Assembly (NCBI RefSeq): GCF_900107235.1
Contig: NZ_FNPF01000003.1
Span: forward strand, 124,001 to 188,000
Direction: 5' to 3'
Length of the DNA: 64,000 bases
DNA from: Citreimonas salinaria
GTDB lineage: Bacteria; Pseudomonadota; Alphaproteobacteria; Rhodobacterales; Rhodobacteraceae
The notes under the pieces were generated by a model that searched no databases, was not told the origin of the DNA, and saw only the letters and a program-made list of their open reading frames with translations. Of the stretch, positions 34,266 to 44,141 are shown piece by piece. A program made the position numbers and the translations under genes. The first letter of the stretch is position 1, and each line of letters begins with the position of its first letter.

Positions 34266-35760
34266 GGCCGGGGCCAAAGCGGCGCGCGGCCTCGACATGC
34301 AGCCAGGCGGCGATGCGGGCCGCGTCGAACGCCTCCATCCCCTGCGCCAGCAGGCCGGTGACAAAGCCGGCCAGCACGTCGCCCGTGCCCGCGGTGGCCA
34401 GCCACGGCGCCGCGCGGTCGTAATGCGCGGAATTGACGGTGCAGCGCCCGTCGGGTGCCGCGATGACCGTGTCCGGACCCTTCAGCAGGATCGTGCATCC
34501 CGCGTGCTTCGCCGCCTCGCGCACGGCATCTATCTTCGAAAAGGCAGGCCCGTGGTCGGGCGTCGCGGCCAGCCGCTCGGCGATGTCGGGGAAGACGCGC
34601 CCGAACTCGCCCGCATGGGGCGTCAGCACCGCGTTCTCGTGCAGCAGCCCGAACAGCGCACCGGGATCGCCCGCGAAGGCCGTCAGCGCGTCGGCGTCCA
34701 GCACTGTCGCGCGGCCCGCCTTCAGCGCCACCGGCACCAGGTCGCGCGCGCCCTGCCCCAGCCCAGGGCCCAGGCACAGCGCGTTCAGCCGCGAATCCTC
34801 GAGCAGGCGCGCCAGCCCGTCCGCACCGTTCGCGCGCTTGATCATCACCGCGTCCAGCCGCGCCGCGTGTTCGGGCACCGCCGCATCCTCGCAGCAGACC
34901 GAGACGAGGCCCGCGCCGATCCGCAGCGCCCCGCGCGCCGCCAGCCGCGCCGCACCGCCCGTGCCCGGCGGGCCGGACAGGACGATCGCGTGGCCGTGGG
35001 CGTACTTGTGCGCGCCTTCGCCCTTGTCGAAGGCCTCCGGCCGTTCGTTCAGCGTGACCGGCGAATCTTCCGCCGCGATGTCCGCCCGCGGCGGCAACCC
35101 GATGGGCGCGACCTGGATCGCGCCGCAGGCATCGGGGCCGTCGGCTAGCCGGTGGCCCTGCTTCTCGGCATGGAAGCTCACCGTCAGGTCGGCGCGGACC
35201 GGAGGCTCGGCCGGCGCGCCCTCGCGGTGCAGCACCCGGCCCGAATCCGAGCAAAGGCCGCTGGGCACGTCCACCGCCACGACCTTCGGCCGCCCGCCGC
35301 CGCGCTGCGCGGCCGCCCGGAACGCCTCGAACCCGTCCACCGGCCGCGTCAGTCCCGTGCCAAAGAGCGCGTCCAGAATCAGGTCCTGGGGTCCCAGCGG
35401 CCCGGCCTCGCGGGCAAAGGCGGTGTCTTCGTACGGCGTGACCGCGCCGTCCCACCGGTCGTGGTTCGCCCGCGCATCCGGCGGCAGCCTGTCCGCGTCG
35501 CCCGCCAGGAACAGCGCCACTGTCCAGCCCCGCCCGCGCAGCAGCCGCGCCACGACGAAGCCGTCGCCGCCGTTGTTGCCCGGCCCGCACAGCACCAGCG
35601 CGCGATGCGGCGCGGCGGCCATCCCCGGCCAGCGCGCCAGAATCGCCGCCAGGACACACTCGCCCGCGCTCTCCATCAACTGCGCGCCGGTCACGGAACC
35701 GGCCTTTATCGCGGCATTCTCGATCGCGCGCATCCGCGCGGCGGTCAGCAGGTCGGCCAT
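34201..35760 (-). CDS. nnr: Bifunctional NAD(P)H-hydrate epimerase/dehydratase
   Basis: 519 aa fusion that repairs damaged NAD(P)H hydrates. The N-terminal YjeF_N epimerase (~1-210) has ALVLCGPGNNGGDGFVVARLL and ILDALFGTGLTRPV; the C-terminal ribokinase-like dehydratase (~230-510) has GPPGTGGAARLAARGALRIGAGLVSV, VLTPHAGEFGRVFPD and the nucleotide motif ATAGTGDVLAGFVTGLLAQGM. It is separate from the divergent glnB by 171 bp. Its last 65 bp overlap the Hint gene in antisense. Confidence 0.95.
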   Translation of the reverse strand: MADLLTAARMRAIENAAIKAGSVTGAQLMESAGECVLAAILARWPGMAAAPHRALVLCGPGNNGGDGFVVARLLRGRGWTVALFLAGDADRLPPDARANHDRWDGAVTPYEDTAFAREAGPLGPQDLILDALFGTGLTRPVDGFEAFRAAAQRGGGRPKVVAVDVPSGLCSDSGRVLHREGAPAEPPVRADLTVSFHAEKQGHRLADGPDACGAIQVAPIGLPPRADIAAEDSPVTLNERPEAFDKGEGAHKYAHGHAIVLSGPPGTGGAARLAARGALRIGAGLVSVCCEDAAVPEHAARLDAVMIKRANGADGLARLLEDSRLNALCLGPGLGQGARDLVPVALKAGRATVLDADALTAFAGDPGALFGLLHENAVLTPHAGEFGRVFPDIAERLAATPDHGPAFSKIDAVREAAKHAGCTILLKGPDTVIAAPDGRCTVNSAHYDRAAPWLATAGTGDVLAGFVTGLLAQGMEAFDAARIAAWLHVEAARRFGPGLISEDLPEALPACLRDLAAAP

Positions 35761-35817
35761 GCGATCTCCCGTCGTTTCAACTCTGCCGCCTTTTTGTGCG
35801 ACATGCCCTAAGTTTAG

Positions 35818-36270
<453 letters not shown>

Positions 36271-36321
36271 CGCGCAACCGCCGCGCCTGATAGAGATAAA
36301 GACAGAAAGGAAGACAAGGGA

Positions 36322-37728
36322 ATGAGCAAGGACGCAGTTCTCAAGACCATCAAGGACGAGGACGTCGCCTATGTCGACATCCGCTTCACCGACCCGCGCG
36401 GCAAGCTGCAGCACGTGACGGTCGTGGCGGATCTGGTCGACGAGGATTTCCTCGACGAGGGATTCATGTTCGACGGCTCGTCGATCGCCGGCTGGAAGAG
36501 CATCGAGGCCTCGGACATGAAGCTCATGCCCGACACCGAAAGCGCCTATATCGACCCGTTCTACGCCGAGAAGACGCTGTGCCTGCACTGCACCGTAGTC
36601 GAGCCCGACACCGGCGAGCCCTACAACCGCGACCCGCGCGGCACCGCCCTGCTGGCCGAGGCCTACCTGAAGTCGTCCGGCATCGGCGACGTGTCCTACT
36701 GGGGCCCCGAGGCCGAGTTCTTCCTGTTCGACGACGTGCGTTTCTCGAACAAGATCAATAAGGTGTCCTACGAGGTCGACGCGCTGGACGCGTCCTGGAA
36801 CACCGACACCGAGTACGAGATGGGCAACACCGGCCACCGTCCGGGCGTCAAGGGCGGCTACTTCCCCGTCAACCCGATCGACGACGGCATGGACATCCGT
36901 TCGGAAATGCTCTCGACCATGAAGCGCATGGGCATGAAGGTCGACAAGCACCACCACGAGGTGGCGTCGTGCCAGCACGAGCTTGGCCTGATCTTCGGCA
37001 CGCTGACCAAGCAGGCCGACGAGATCCAGAAGTACAAGTACGTCATCCACAACGTCGCGCAAGCCTACGGCAAGTCGGCGACGTTCATGCCCAAGCCGAT
37101 CTACGGCGACAACGGCACCGGCATGCACTGCAACATGTCGATCTGGAAGGACGGCAAGCCGCTCTTCGCCGGTGACAAGTATGCCGACCTGTCGGACGAG
37201 GCGCTGTGGTTCATCGGCGGCATCCTCAAGCATGCCAAGGCGTTGAACGCCTTCACCAACCCGTCGACCAACAGCTACAAGCGTCTGATCCCGGGCTTCG
37301 AGGCCCCCGTTCTGCGCGCCTATTCGGCCCGCAACCGCTCGGGCTGCGTGCGCATCCCGTGGACCGAAAGCCCGAAGGCCAAGCGCGTCGAGGCCCGCTT
37401 CCCCGACCCGTCGGCGAACCCCTACCTGTGCTTCGCGGCGCTGCTGATGGCCGGCCTCGATGGTATCAAGAACAAGATCCATCCGGGCGACGCGATGGAC
37501 AAGAACCTCTACGACCTGCCCGCCGAAGAGCTGGAAGGCATCCCCACCGTCTGCGGCAGCCTGCGCGAGGCGATGACCGAGCTTGAGGCCGATCACGAGT
37601 TCCTGCTGGCCGGCGACGTGTTCACCCGCGACCAGATCGACGGCTACATCGCGCTGAAGATGGAAGAGATCGAGCTTTACGAACACACGCCGCACCCGGT
37701 CGAGTTCGGCATGTACTACAGCTGCTGA
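36322..37728 (+). CDS. glnA: Glutamine synthetase type I
   Basis: 468 aa, dodecameric GSI. Recognisable parts: [56 protein letters not shown], the ATP-site [31 protein letters not shown] and [10 protein letters not shown]. The adenylylation tyrosine lies in [12 protein letters not shown], so activity should be controlled by GlnE/GlnB. AAGGAAG is upstream of the ATG. A strong terminator closes the operon. Confidence 0.98.
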   Translation: MSKDAVLKTIKDEDVAYVDIRFTDPRGKLQHVTVVADLVDEDFLDEGFMFDGSSIAGWKSIEASDMKLMPDTESAYIDPFYAEKTLCLHCTVVEPDTGEPYNRDPRGTALLAEAYLKSSGIGDVSYWGPEAEFFLFDDVRFSNKINKVSYEVDALDASWNTDTEYEMGNTGHRPGVKGGYFPVNPIDDGMDIRSEMLSTMKRMGMKVDKHHHEVASCQHELGLIFGTLTKQADEIQKYKYVIHNVAQAYGKSATFMPKPIYGDNGTGMHCNMSIWKDGKPLFAGDKYADLSDEALWFIGGILKHAKALNAFTNPSTNSYKRLIPGFEAPVLRAYSARNRSGCVRIPWTESPKAKRVEARFPDPSANPYLCFAALLMAGLDGIKNKIHPGDAMDKNLYDLPAEELEGIPTVCGSLREAMTELEADHEFLLAGDVFTRDQIDGYIALKMEEIELYEHTPHPVEFGMYYSC

Positions 37729-37750
37729 TCGCGCTCGGATCGGCATCACG

Positions 37751-37781
37751 CGGGCGCCCTTCGGGGCGCCCGTCTTCGTTT
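37751..37781 (+). terminator. Intrinsic terminator of glnBA
   Basis: Perfect 9-bp stem CGGGCGCCC-TTCG-GGGCGCCCG (37751-37772) followed by TCTTCGTTT, 22 bp after the glnA stop. The remaining 228 bp up to the next gene show no further feature. Confidence 0.85.
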
Positions 37782-38009
37782 CGGGGCGCAGGGTCCGACG
37801 GTCCTTTCGCGGCGCGTCCCCGCGCCGCGAAATGCGCTTGTGCGAAACGGTCACCGCAACCTGCGGGGGATTGGCCACGCCCCGTGCGATTGCGGCGGCA
37901 GGGCCTTCGGCAATCCGGCAAATGGGCGCGCTTCGGTCCAAATTCGTCCTCAATTGAAGGCGATGAGGCAGGCGAGCCCGCAGCCGACCCCGACGCGCCG
38001 AGGATCGCC

Positions 38010-38759
38010 ATGACCGCCAGCAGAACGCTTTACGCCGCCATCGCTATTCCCGATGCGGGCGGGCTGTGGCTGAAGACCGGCCTCGACGCCGCGGCGACGG
38101 CCCTGGCGCTGCACGACCCGCGCGACGGCGCGCCGCTGCGCCACCCGCGCAAGCCCGCGGTCCACGGCGGCGCTTTGTCGCTGCGCGTCACGTCGCAGGA
38201 AGGCGGCGCTCGCGGCCACCGCCTGCTGTTCGAGATCTTCGGCCCCGACGCCACGCCGGTTGGCCGGGAACCGGCCACGCCACGCGATCGCGTCGCCGTG
38301 GCGGTGCTGGCCGACGTCGTGGCGACGACGCTGCGCCTTTCGGGCGCGCCGGACGTCGAATGGGCGGCGCCGCGCGCCACGATCGGGCGGGACGAATTCC
38401 TGTCCCTGCACGATTACGTCTCGCCGCGCCGGGCGCGCCGGACGGCGCGTGCCGCGCTGCGCACGGGCGGGGCGGCGCTTCACGCCGAAAGCAGCCTCAG
38501 GCGCGCCTTCGCGCGCTGGCGCCCCCGCCGAGGCGATGCACCTTCACCGCACGAGGCGCGTCTCGGCGCGGCCGGCTGGGCGCTGACGGCGTTGCTGGCG
38601 ACCGTGTCTCTGCCGGTGGCGGCACTGATCTCGGTCGTGGGCCTGACCCGGGGCATGAATTTCCGCATGACCGCCCATGCCCTGGTGGTGACGCTGCTGG
38701 TGATGGCGCTGCTGGACGACTGGCCCGGATTCGTCCATGCGGCGACGCTTCTGAACTAG
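38010..38759 (+). CDS. Hypothetical protein with C-terminal membrane helices
   Basis: 249 aa; no family recognised. The N-terminal ~115 residues are a mixed alpha/beta soluble part (YAAIAIPDAGGLWLKTGLD; RDRVAVAVLADVVATTLRLSG), the middle is Arg/Ala-rich and basic (SPRRARRTARAALRTGG), and the last ~75 residues contain two hydrophobic helices (GWALTALLATVSLPVAALISVVGL and TAHALVVTLLVMALLDDW). The ATG at 38010 has GAGG seven bases upstream; the frame is open to 37884. It stands alone between glnA and a converging DUF3445 gene. A role at the inner membrane is all that can be said. Confidence 0.65.
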   Translation: MTASRTLYAAIAIPDAGGLWLKTGLDAAATALALHDPRDGAPLRHPRKPAVHGGALSLRVTSQEGGARGHRLLFEIFGPDATPVGREPATPRDRVAVAVLADVVATTLRLSGAPDVEWAAPRATIGRDEFLSLHDYVSPRRARRTARAALRTGGAALHAESSLRRAFARWRPRRGDAPSPHEARLGAAGWALTALLATVSLPVAALISVVGLTRGMNFRMTAHALVVTLLVMALLDDWPGFVHAATLLN

Positions 38760-38770
38760 GCCGGGTTCGG

Positions 38771-38848
38771 GTGTCCCGCGATGGGACACGAATTCGCCCC
38801 AATGAAATCAATGCCTTGCCCAGACGGATTTACCCTTCATTCACCAAT
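38771..38848 (-). repeat. 78-bp dispersed repeat, copy 2
   Basis: Reverse-complement copy of the 78-bp repeat, ungapped, about 58 of 78 identical to copy 3 by hand count. The palindrome is at 38771-38789 with one mismatch in the innermost pair. The distal part of the repeat overlaps the last five codons and TAA stop (38830-38848) of the DUF3445 gene, so the repeat supplies that gene's 3' end. It begins 12 bp after the stop of the converging hypothetical gene. Confidence 0.85.
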
Positions 38849-39618
38849 GCACCCGCGTTCCGGTCGCGCAGCGCCAGCGCCACGTCCCGCGCCATCACGC
38901 AGGTGTGGATCGAGAACACGACCGCGCCGCTGCGCGGCAAGCGCAGGATGGCCTGCCGTTCGGTGCGCAGGTACGCGCCCGAGCGTGTGTCCTTGTCGGC
39001 GGGACGCGGGGCGCCTTCGCGGCGCGCCTGGAACAGGGCCGGATCGTCGTACCACAGCAGGTTCGACCGCCAGAGCGGCCGACCGTCGCGCACCCCGTCG
39101 AACAGCCGTTGCACCCGCGCGGCGATACCGTCGTCGTAGGACGGCACCGGCACGTGAATCGCGGTCAGCGGGCGGTCGGCCTTCTCGGCCAGGCGCCATC
39201 CCGCGGGGAAGCACAGGACCGCCGCCTTCAGCACGTGCTCGGCCGCGCCGTCGGGCTTGACCAGCAGGCACAGGTCCTCCTGCACCAGCCGCCCCAGCGT
39301 GGCCAGCGGGTCGGTGCGGTCCAGAGTCACGCGCACGCCGTCGGGACGCACCGCGATCCCGTCGCCGACCACGTACCCGTCCGGCAGCGCCGCGATCACC
39401 GTGTCCAGCAGTTCGTCCAGCATCGCCGCGGTTCCCGGCGCCTGCCAGATCACCGCGTCGCGGGCCTGCGCGATCAGGCGCTCGCGCTCGGCCATCTGTC
39501 CGGCATGCGCATCGGTGACCGCCAGCCAATCGGCCGGGTCCAGCGGCGCCACGCCCGGCAGGCGCGGGCGCGGGAAGGGATCGTGCGGCAATGCCCGGTT
39601 CAGGATCGGCTGGCTCAT
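38830..39618 (-). CDS. DUF3445 / heme-dependent oxidative N-demethylase-like
   Basis: 262 aa. DUF3445 features: opening RALPHDPFPRPRLPGVAPLDPADWLAV, ERERLIAQARDAVIWQ, VQEDLCLLVK, AAVLCFPAGWRLAEKADRPLTAIHVPVPSYDD and SNLLWYDDPALFQARR. Characterised relatives are the PAS-fold heme subunit of oxidative N-demethylases acting on methylamines. No partner reductase genes are adjacent, so the reaction is not established here. The C-terminal residues LVNEG are encoded within copy 2 of the 78-bp repeat. Confidence 0.8.
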   Translation of the reverse strand: MSQPILNRALPHDPFPRPRLPGVAPLDPADWLAVTDAHAGQMAERERLIAQARDAVIWQAPGTAAMLDELLDTVIAALPDGYVVGDGIAVRPDGVRVTLDRTDPLATLGRLVQEDLCLLVKPDGAAEHVLKAAVLCFPAGWRLAEKADRPLTAIHVPVPSYDDGIAARVQRLFDGVRDGRPLWRSNLLWYDDPALFQARREGAPRPADKDTRSGAYLRTERQAILRLPRSGAVVFSIHTCVMARDVALALRDRNAGALVNEG

Positions 39619-39670
39619 GCCGGCATCGTGGGCGCGGATGCGGCGATGATCAAGCACCCCCAGCGCGCTG

Positions 39671-39705
39671 AAACGAAAACGGCGCCGGAGTGACCTCCGA
39701 CGCCG
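39671..39705 (-). terminator. Intrinsic terminator of bioY
   Basis: On the minus strand CGGCGTCGGAG pairs with CTCCGGCGCCG (11 bp, one G-U, 4-nt loop), followed by TTTTCGTTT, 26 bp after the bioY stop. Confidence 0.85.
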
Positions 39706-39730
39706 TCCGTTGCAGTTCGGTCCGGCCGGC

Positions 39731-40327
39731 TCAGCCGCGGGTGCGGCCCAGCAGCGCCCAGAGTGACGGCAGCAGGAAGGCCGCCAGCGCCAGCTTCAGC
39801 GCGTCGCCGAGAAGGAAGTTGCCCATGCCCCACTGGAACACCCAGGCCGCGCCCTTGGATTCGACGAAAAGGTAGGCCATCCACGGCAGGCCGATCGCGT
39901 AGATCACCGCGTTGCCCAGCATCAGCGCGCCCACCATCGAGAACACGCCCCGGTCCCAGCCGCGCCGTGCCAGCGCGCCCATCAGCGCCGCCGCTGCGAC
40001 GTAGCCGACGAGGTAGCCGCCCGTCGGGCCGGCGATGTAGGCAAGGCCCGCATTCTCGCCCGCGAAGACCGCGACGCCCGCGGCGCCGAGGGCGACGTAG
40101 CCCAGCAGCGTGATCAGGCTCAGCCGCAGCCCGTAGGCGGCGCCGATCGTCAGCACCGCGAAGGTGCCCATGGTGATCGGCACCGGCCACAGCGGCACGC
40201 GGATCTTCGCCGCCGCGGTCAGGACGGCGATCCCGACGATTACCAGAAGCGCCTGTTTCGCCAGCGCCGCGCGGCCGCTTTCGGCCCAGAGTTCGGCCAG
40301 CACCGGCCGGCGTGTCGCAAGGTTCAT
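39731..40327 (-). CDS. bioY: Biotin transporter BioY (ECF S component)
   Basis: 198 aa with about six transmembrane helices. BioY hallmarks: RVPLWPVPITMGTFAVLTIGAAYG, VFAGENAGLAYIAGPTGGYLVGYVAAA and a late WVFQWGMGNFLLGDALKLALAAFLLP. It binds biotin and works with BioM/BioN or shared ECF modules; neither is adjacent, so it may work alone or with a distant energising module. The start at 40327 is set by family length; the frame extends far upstream through unrelated sequence. Confidence 0.93.
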   Translation of the reverse strand: MNLATRRPVLAELWAESGRAALAKQALLVIVGIAVLTAAAKIRVPLWPVPITMGTFAVLTIGAAYGLRLSLITLLGYVALGAAGVAVFAGENAGLAYIAGPTGGYLVGYVAAAALMGALARRGWDRGVFSMVGALMLGNAVIYAIGLPWMAYLFVESKGAAWVFQWGMGNFLLGDALKLALAAFLLPSLWALLGRTRG

Positions 40328-40423
40328 GTCGTCACCCTTGTCCCTGTCATGTTCCGGATTCCGTTCTGCCCGATGCGCCCGCGCGGCACAAGCACCGTCG
40401 CGCCGCAGCGCGGCACATGCCCC

Positions 40424-40468
40424 CGAAAACGCGAACCGCCCCCCGGCGCGGTGTCCGGGGGGCGGTTC
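40424..40468 (-). terminator. Intrinsic terminator of pntAB
   Basis: A perfect 14-bp stem, GAACCGCCCCCCGG (40433-40446) against CCGGGGGGCGGTTC (40455-40468), 8-nt loop, with TTTTC following on the minus strand, 24 bp after pntB. Confidence 0.85.
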
Positions 40469-40491
40469 AGGTGGTGCGATGGTGCAGAGGC

Positions 40492-41925
40492 CTAGTTCAG
40501 CCGGGTCAGCAGTTCCTCGAGGCTCTTCTTGGCGTCGCCGAAGAACATCCGCGTGTTGTCCTTGAAGAACAGTGGGTTCTCGATCCCGGAATAGCCGGTG
40601 CCCTTGCCGCGCTTGGACACGAAGACCTGCTTGGCCTTCCAGACCTCCAGCACCGGCATCCCGGCGATGGGCGAGTTCGGGTCGTCCTGCGCCGAGGGGT
40701 TCACGATGTCGTTCGAGCCGATGACGATCACCACGTCGGTGTCGGGGAAGTCGTCGTTGATCTCCTCCATTTCCAGCACGATGTCGTAGGGCACCTTGGC
40801 CTCGGCCAGCAGCACGTTCATGTGCCCCGGCAGACGGCCGGCGACGGGGTGGATGGCGAAGCGGACGGTCTTGCCCTTCTCGCGCAGCCGGCGGGTCAGC
40901 TCGGCCACGTTGCCCTGCGCCTGCGCCACTGCCATGCCGTAGCCCGGCACGATGACCACGCTGTCGGCCTCGTCCAGCGCGCTCGCCACGCCGTCGGCGT
41001 CTATCGAGACCTGCTCGCCCTCGACTGCCGCGGCCTCGCCGGTGGTGCCGCCCCAGCCGCCAAGGATCACGCTGACGAAGGACCGGTTCATGCCCTTGCA
41101 CATGATGTAGGACAGGATCGCACCCGAGCTGCCCACCAGCGCGCCGACCACGATCAGCAGGTCGTTGCCGAGGCTGAAGCCGATCGCCGCCGCCGCCCAG
41201 CCGGAATAGCTGTTCAGCATCGACACCACGACCGGCATGTCGGCGCCGCCGATGCCCATGATCAGGTGGTAGCCGATGAAGAAGGCCAGCAGCGCCATGA
41301 CGAACAGCGTCCAGCTGCCCGCGCCGCCGAGATACAGCACCAGCATCAGCGCCGAGCCGATCACCGCCGCGAGGTTCAGCATGTGACCGCCGGGAAGCTG
41401 CTTGGCGCCCGTGTCGACCTTACCGGCCAGCTTGCCGTAGGCGATGATCGAGCCGGTGAAGGTGATCGCACCGATGAAGATGCCCAAGGACAGCTCGACC
41501 ATCAGGATGCCGATCTCGACCGGGGTCTTCTTGGCCACCAGCATGGCGAAGTCGCCGCTGATCGCCTCGCCGGTCATCTTGGCCTCGCCGACCATGTTGA
41601 TGGTGAAATCGGCATTGAAGCCGACGAAGACCGCCGCAAGACCGACGAGGCTGTGCATCGCCGCGACCAGTTCGGGCATCTGCGTCATCTGCACCCGGTT
41701 GGCCAGCTGCCAGCCAACCGCGCCGCCAAGCCCGATCAGCACGACCGAGACGACCCACAGCCCGGAGCCGGGGCCGATCAACGTCGCCACCACCGCCAGC
41801 GCCATGCCGACGATGCCGTACCAGATGGCGCGTTTCGCGCTTTCCTGCCCGCTGAGCCCGCCGAGCGACAGGATGAAGAGCACTGCCGCGACCACGTAGG
41901 CCGCCGTCGTGAATCCGTATTCCAT
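40492..41925 (-). CDS. pntB: NAD(P) transhydrogenase subunit beta
   Basis: 477 aa. About eight to nine transmembrane helices (residues ~5-260) are followed by the NADP-binding domain dIII with [42 protein letters not shown] and [30 protein letters not shown]. With PntA it couples proton entry to hydride transfer from NADH to NADP+, supplying NADPH. It follows pntA by 15 bp; the pair ends in a strong terminator. Confidence 0.97.
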   Translation of the reverse strand: MEYGFTTAAYVVAAVLFILSLGGLSGQESAKRAIWYGIVGMALAVVATLIGPGSGLWVVSVVLIGLGGAVGWQLANRVQMTQMPELVAAMHSLVGLAAVFVGFNADFTINMVGEAKMTGEAISGDFAMLVAKKTPVEIGILMVELSLGIFIGAITFTGSIIAYGKLAGKVDTGAKQLPGGHMLNLAAVIGSALMLVLYLGGAGSWTLFVMALLAFFIGYHLIMGIGGADMPVVVSMLNSYSGWAAAAIGFSLGNDLLIVVGALVGSSGAILSYIMCKGMNRSFVSVILGGWGGTTGEAAAVEGEQVSIDADGVASALDEADSVVIVPGYGMAVAQAQGNVAELTRRLREKGKTVRFAIHPVAGRLPGHMNVLLAEAKVPYDIVLEMEEINDDFPDTDVVIVIGSNDIVNPSAQDDPNSPIAGMPVLEVWKAKQVFVSKRGKGTGYSGIENPLFFKDNTRMFFGDAKKSLEELLTRLN

Positions 41926-41940
41926 GATCCTGTCTCCGCC

Positions 41941-43515
41941 TTACGATTTCTGGAACATGGCGAGCATGCGCCGGGTGACGAGGAAGCCGCCGAAGATGTT
42001 GATCCCGGCCATGAAGACCGAGATCGCGGCCAGCAGGATCACCAGGAACGAGGACGACCCGATCTGGATCAGTGCGCCCAGGATGATGATCGACGAGATT
42101 GCGTTGGTCACGGCCATCAGCGGCGTGTGCAGCGAGTGGCTGACACCCCAGATGACGTTGAAGCCCACGAAGATCGACAGCACGAAGACGATGAAGTGCT
42201 GCATGAAGCTGGCCGGCGCGATCAGCCCCAGCGCGAGGATCAGCACCGCGCCCACGGTCAGCAGCGTGACCTGGCTCTTGGTCTGCGCCTTGAAGGCGGC
42301 GACCTCCTCGGCGCGCTTCTCCTCGGGGGTCTTTTCCTTGACCTTCGGCTTCGGCTTCTGCGCCGCGATCGCCTTCACCTTGGGCGGCGGCGGCGGGAAC
42401 GTGACCTCCTTGGCGTGCGCGATGGTCGCGCCCCGGATCACGTCGTCTTCCATGTTGTGGTTGGTCTGACCGTCCTTCTCGGGGGTCAGGTCGGTCATCA
42501 GGTGACGGATGTTGGTCGCGTAGAGCGTCGAGCTCTGCGTCGCCATCCGGCTGGGGAAGTCGGTGTAGCCGATGATCGTGACGCCGTTGTCGGTGACGAT
42601 CTTCTCGTCCATCACGGTCAGCTTGCAGTTGCCGCCCTTCTCCGCCGCGAGGTCGACGATGACCGAGCCGGGCTTCATGGCCTTGACCATGTCCTCGGTC
42701 CACAGCTCGGGCGCCTCGCGGTTGGGGATCAGCGCCGTGGTGATGACGATGTCAATGTCGGGCGCAAGCTCGCGGAACTTGGCCAGCTGCGCCTCGCGGA
42801 ACTCGGGGCTGGAAGGCTTGGCGTAGCCGCCGGATTCCGCGCCGTCCTCGGCCGCTTCCTCGAAATCGAGATAGACGAATTCGGCGCCCATGGACTCGAC
42901 CTGCTCGGCCACTTCGGGGCGCACGTCGAAGGCGTAGGTGACCGCGCCCAGCGACGTCGACGTGCCGATCGCGGCAAGACCCGCGACGCCCGCGCCGACC
43001 ACCAGAACGCGCGCCGGGGGAACCTTGCCGGCGGCGGTGATCTGGCCGGTGAAGAAGCGGCCGAAGTTGTTGCCGGCCTCGATCACCGCGCGGTAGCCGG
43101 CGATGTTGGCCATCGACGACAGCGCGTCCATCTTCTGCGCGCGGCTGATGCGCGGCACCATGTCCATCGCGATGACCGACGCGCCGCTGTCTGCGGCCTG
43201 CTTCATCAGCTCTTCGTTCTGGGCGGGCCAGAAGAACGAGATCAGCAGCTTGCCCTCGGTCAGCTTCTTCACCTCGGTCTCGCGCGGGGGGCGGACCTTG
43301 GCGATGATGTCCGCGTTCTTCCACAGCGTGTCGGCCGTCTTGACGACGGTGACGCCGGCCTCTTCGTAGGCGCTGTCGGCGAAACCGGCGGCATCGCCCG
43401 CTCCGGACTGGATCATGCACTCGTAGCCCAGCTTCTGCAGGGCGCGGGCTGAATCGGGCGTCATGGCAACGCGCGCTTCTCCCTTTTCGACTTCCTTCGG
43501 TGTCCCGATCTTCAC
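41941..43515 (-). CDS. pntA: NAD(P) transhydrogenase subunit alpha
   Basis: 524 aa, the long single-chain form: NAD-binding dI (MKIGTPKEVEKGEARVAMTPDS; GAGVAGLAAIGTSTSLGA; NYKx-like linker) then Pro/Lys-rich linker (FPPPPPKVKAIAAQKPKPKVKEK) and four C-terminal helices. Translation starts at GTG (43515) behind GAGGGGG. Many alphaproteobacteria split this subunit into two genes; here it is one frame. Upstream gene of the pntAB unit. Confidence 0.96.
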   Translation of the reverse strand: MKIGTPKEVEKGEARVAMTPDSARALQKLGYECMIQSGAGDAAGFADSAYEEAGVTVVKTADTLWKNADIIAKVRPPRETEVKKLTEGKLLISFFWPAQNEELMKQAADSGASVIAMDMVPRISRAQKMDALSSMANIAGYRAVIEAGNNFGRFFTGQITAAGKVPPARVLVVGAGVAGLAAIGTSTSLGAVTYAFDVRPEVAEQVESMGAEFVYLDFEEAAEDGAESGGYAKPSSPEFREAQLAKFRELAPDIDIVITTALIPNREAPELWTEDMVKAMKPGSVIVDLAAEKGGNCKLTVMDEKIVTDNGVTIIGYTDFPSRMATQSSTLYATNIRHLMTDLTPEKDGQTNHNMEDDVIRGATIAHAKEVTFPPPPPKVKAIAAQKPKPKVKEKTPEEKRAEEVAAFKAQTKSQVTLLTVGAVLILALGLIAPASFMQHFIVFVLSIFVGFNVIWGVSHSLHTPLMAVTNAISSIIILGALIQIGSSSFLVILLAAISVFMAGINIFGGFLVTRRMLAMFQKS

Positions 43516-43645
43516 GTCTCGAGTCCCCCTCGTTCATGACTGAGACGCATCCCGCGCTGCGGAATGCGGTCGGCAATTCGTTCGGCTTGGCGGCCCGAAG
43601 GGCCGGCCAAAATCTTGCGGTCATAGAGCATAGCGTGGTCCGGAG

Positions 43646-44098
43646 TTAAAGCCATCTCCGGGTTTCTTGCGCGTATCGGGCAAAATCGGCACGAAACTTG
43701 CGCTTCAACCGATCCTCTTCGGGAAGGATGAAGCGTTGCTGGATGATCCACATGAAGACCGGCACCAGCGGCAGCGCAAGCACCGCGTCCCAGAACAGGA
43801 TCAACCCCAGCAGGATCATCGAATCGCCCAGGTAGATCGGGTTGCGCGTGCGCGCGAAGATGCCCGTCGTCACCAGCCGGTCGGCCTCGCGGTGGGGGAT
43901 GATCGTGGTGCGCGCGCGCCGCATCTCGGTCGCCGCAAGCACGAGCAGAAGGATGCCGCCGCCCACCAGCAGGCCGCCCAGGAGGTCGGCCCAGACCGGG
44001 CCGAAATCCAGCCCCAGGGACGCATGGCGCGCCTGCAGCCAGGCGAGCACCAGGAACAGGCCCAGCCAGACCGGCGGAAGATCGATCCATTTCACCAC
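43646..44098 (-). CDS. Isoprenylcysteine/phospholipid methyltransferase-like membrane protein
   Basis: 150 aa with four hydrophobic segments. The C-terminal half carries the ICMT/PEMT pattern: TTGIFARTRNPIYLGDSMILLGLIL, then LPEEDRLKRKFRADFARYAQETRRWL, which forms the SAM site in this family. Substrate is not predictable; lipid or small hydrophobic acids are likely. The start is one of two consecutive GTG codons (44098/44095) behind AAGGAG. It follows the metallo-beta-lactamase-fold gene on the same strand after 43 bp. Confidence 0.85.
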   Translation of the reverse strand: MVKWIDLPPVWLGLFLVLAWLQARHASLGLDFGPVWADLLGGLLVGGGILLLVLAATEMRRARTTIIPHREADRLVTTGIFARTRNPIYLGDSMILLGLILFWDAVLALPLVPVFMWIIQQRFILPEEDRLKRKFRADFARYAQETRRWL

Positions 44099-44141
44099 GT
44101 GCGCTCCTTCGGCTGCCAGACGACGCAAGGCGCGGCCGGGG

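Noticed and set aside
40312-43452. 1046-codon plus-strand frame opposite pntAB
   Set aside because: Asp/His/Arg-rich antisense artefact of the pntA and pntB genes, whose motifs are complete on the minus strand.
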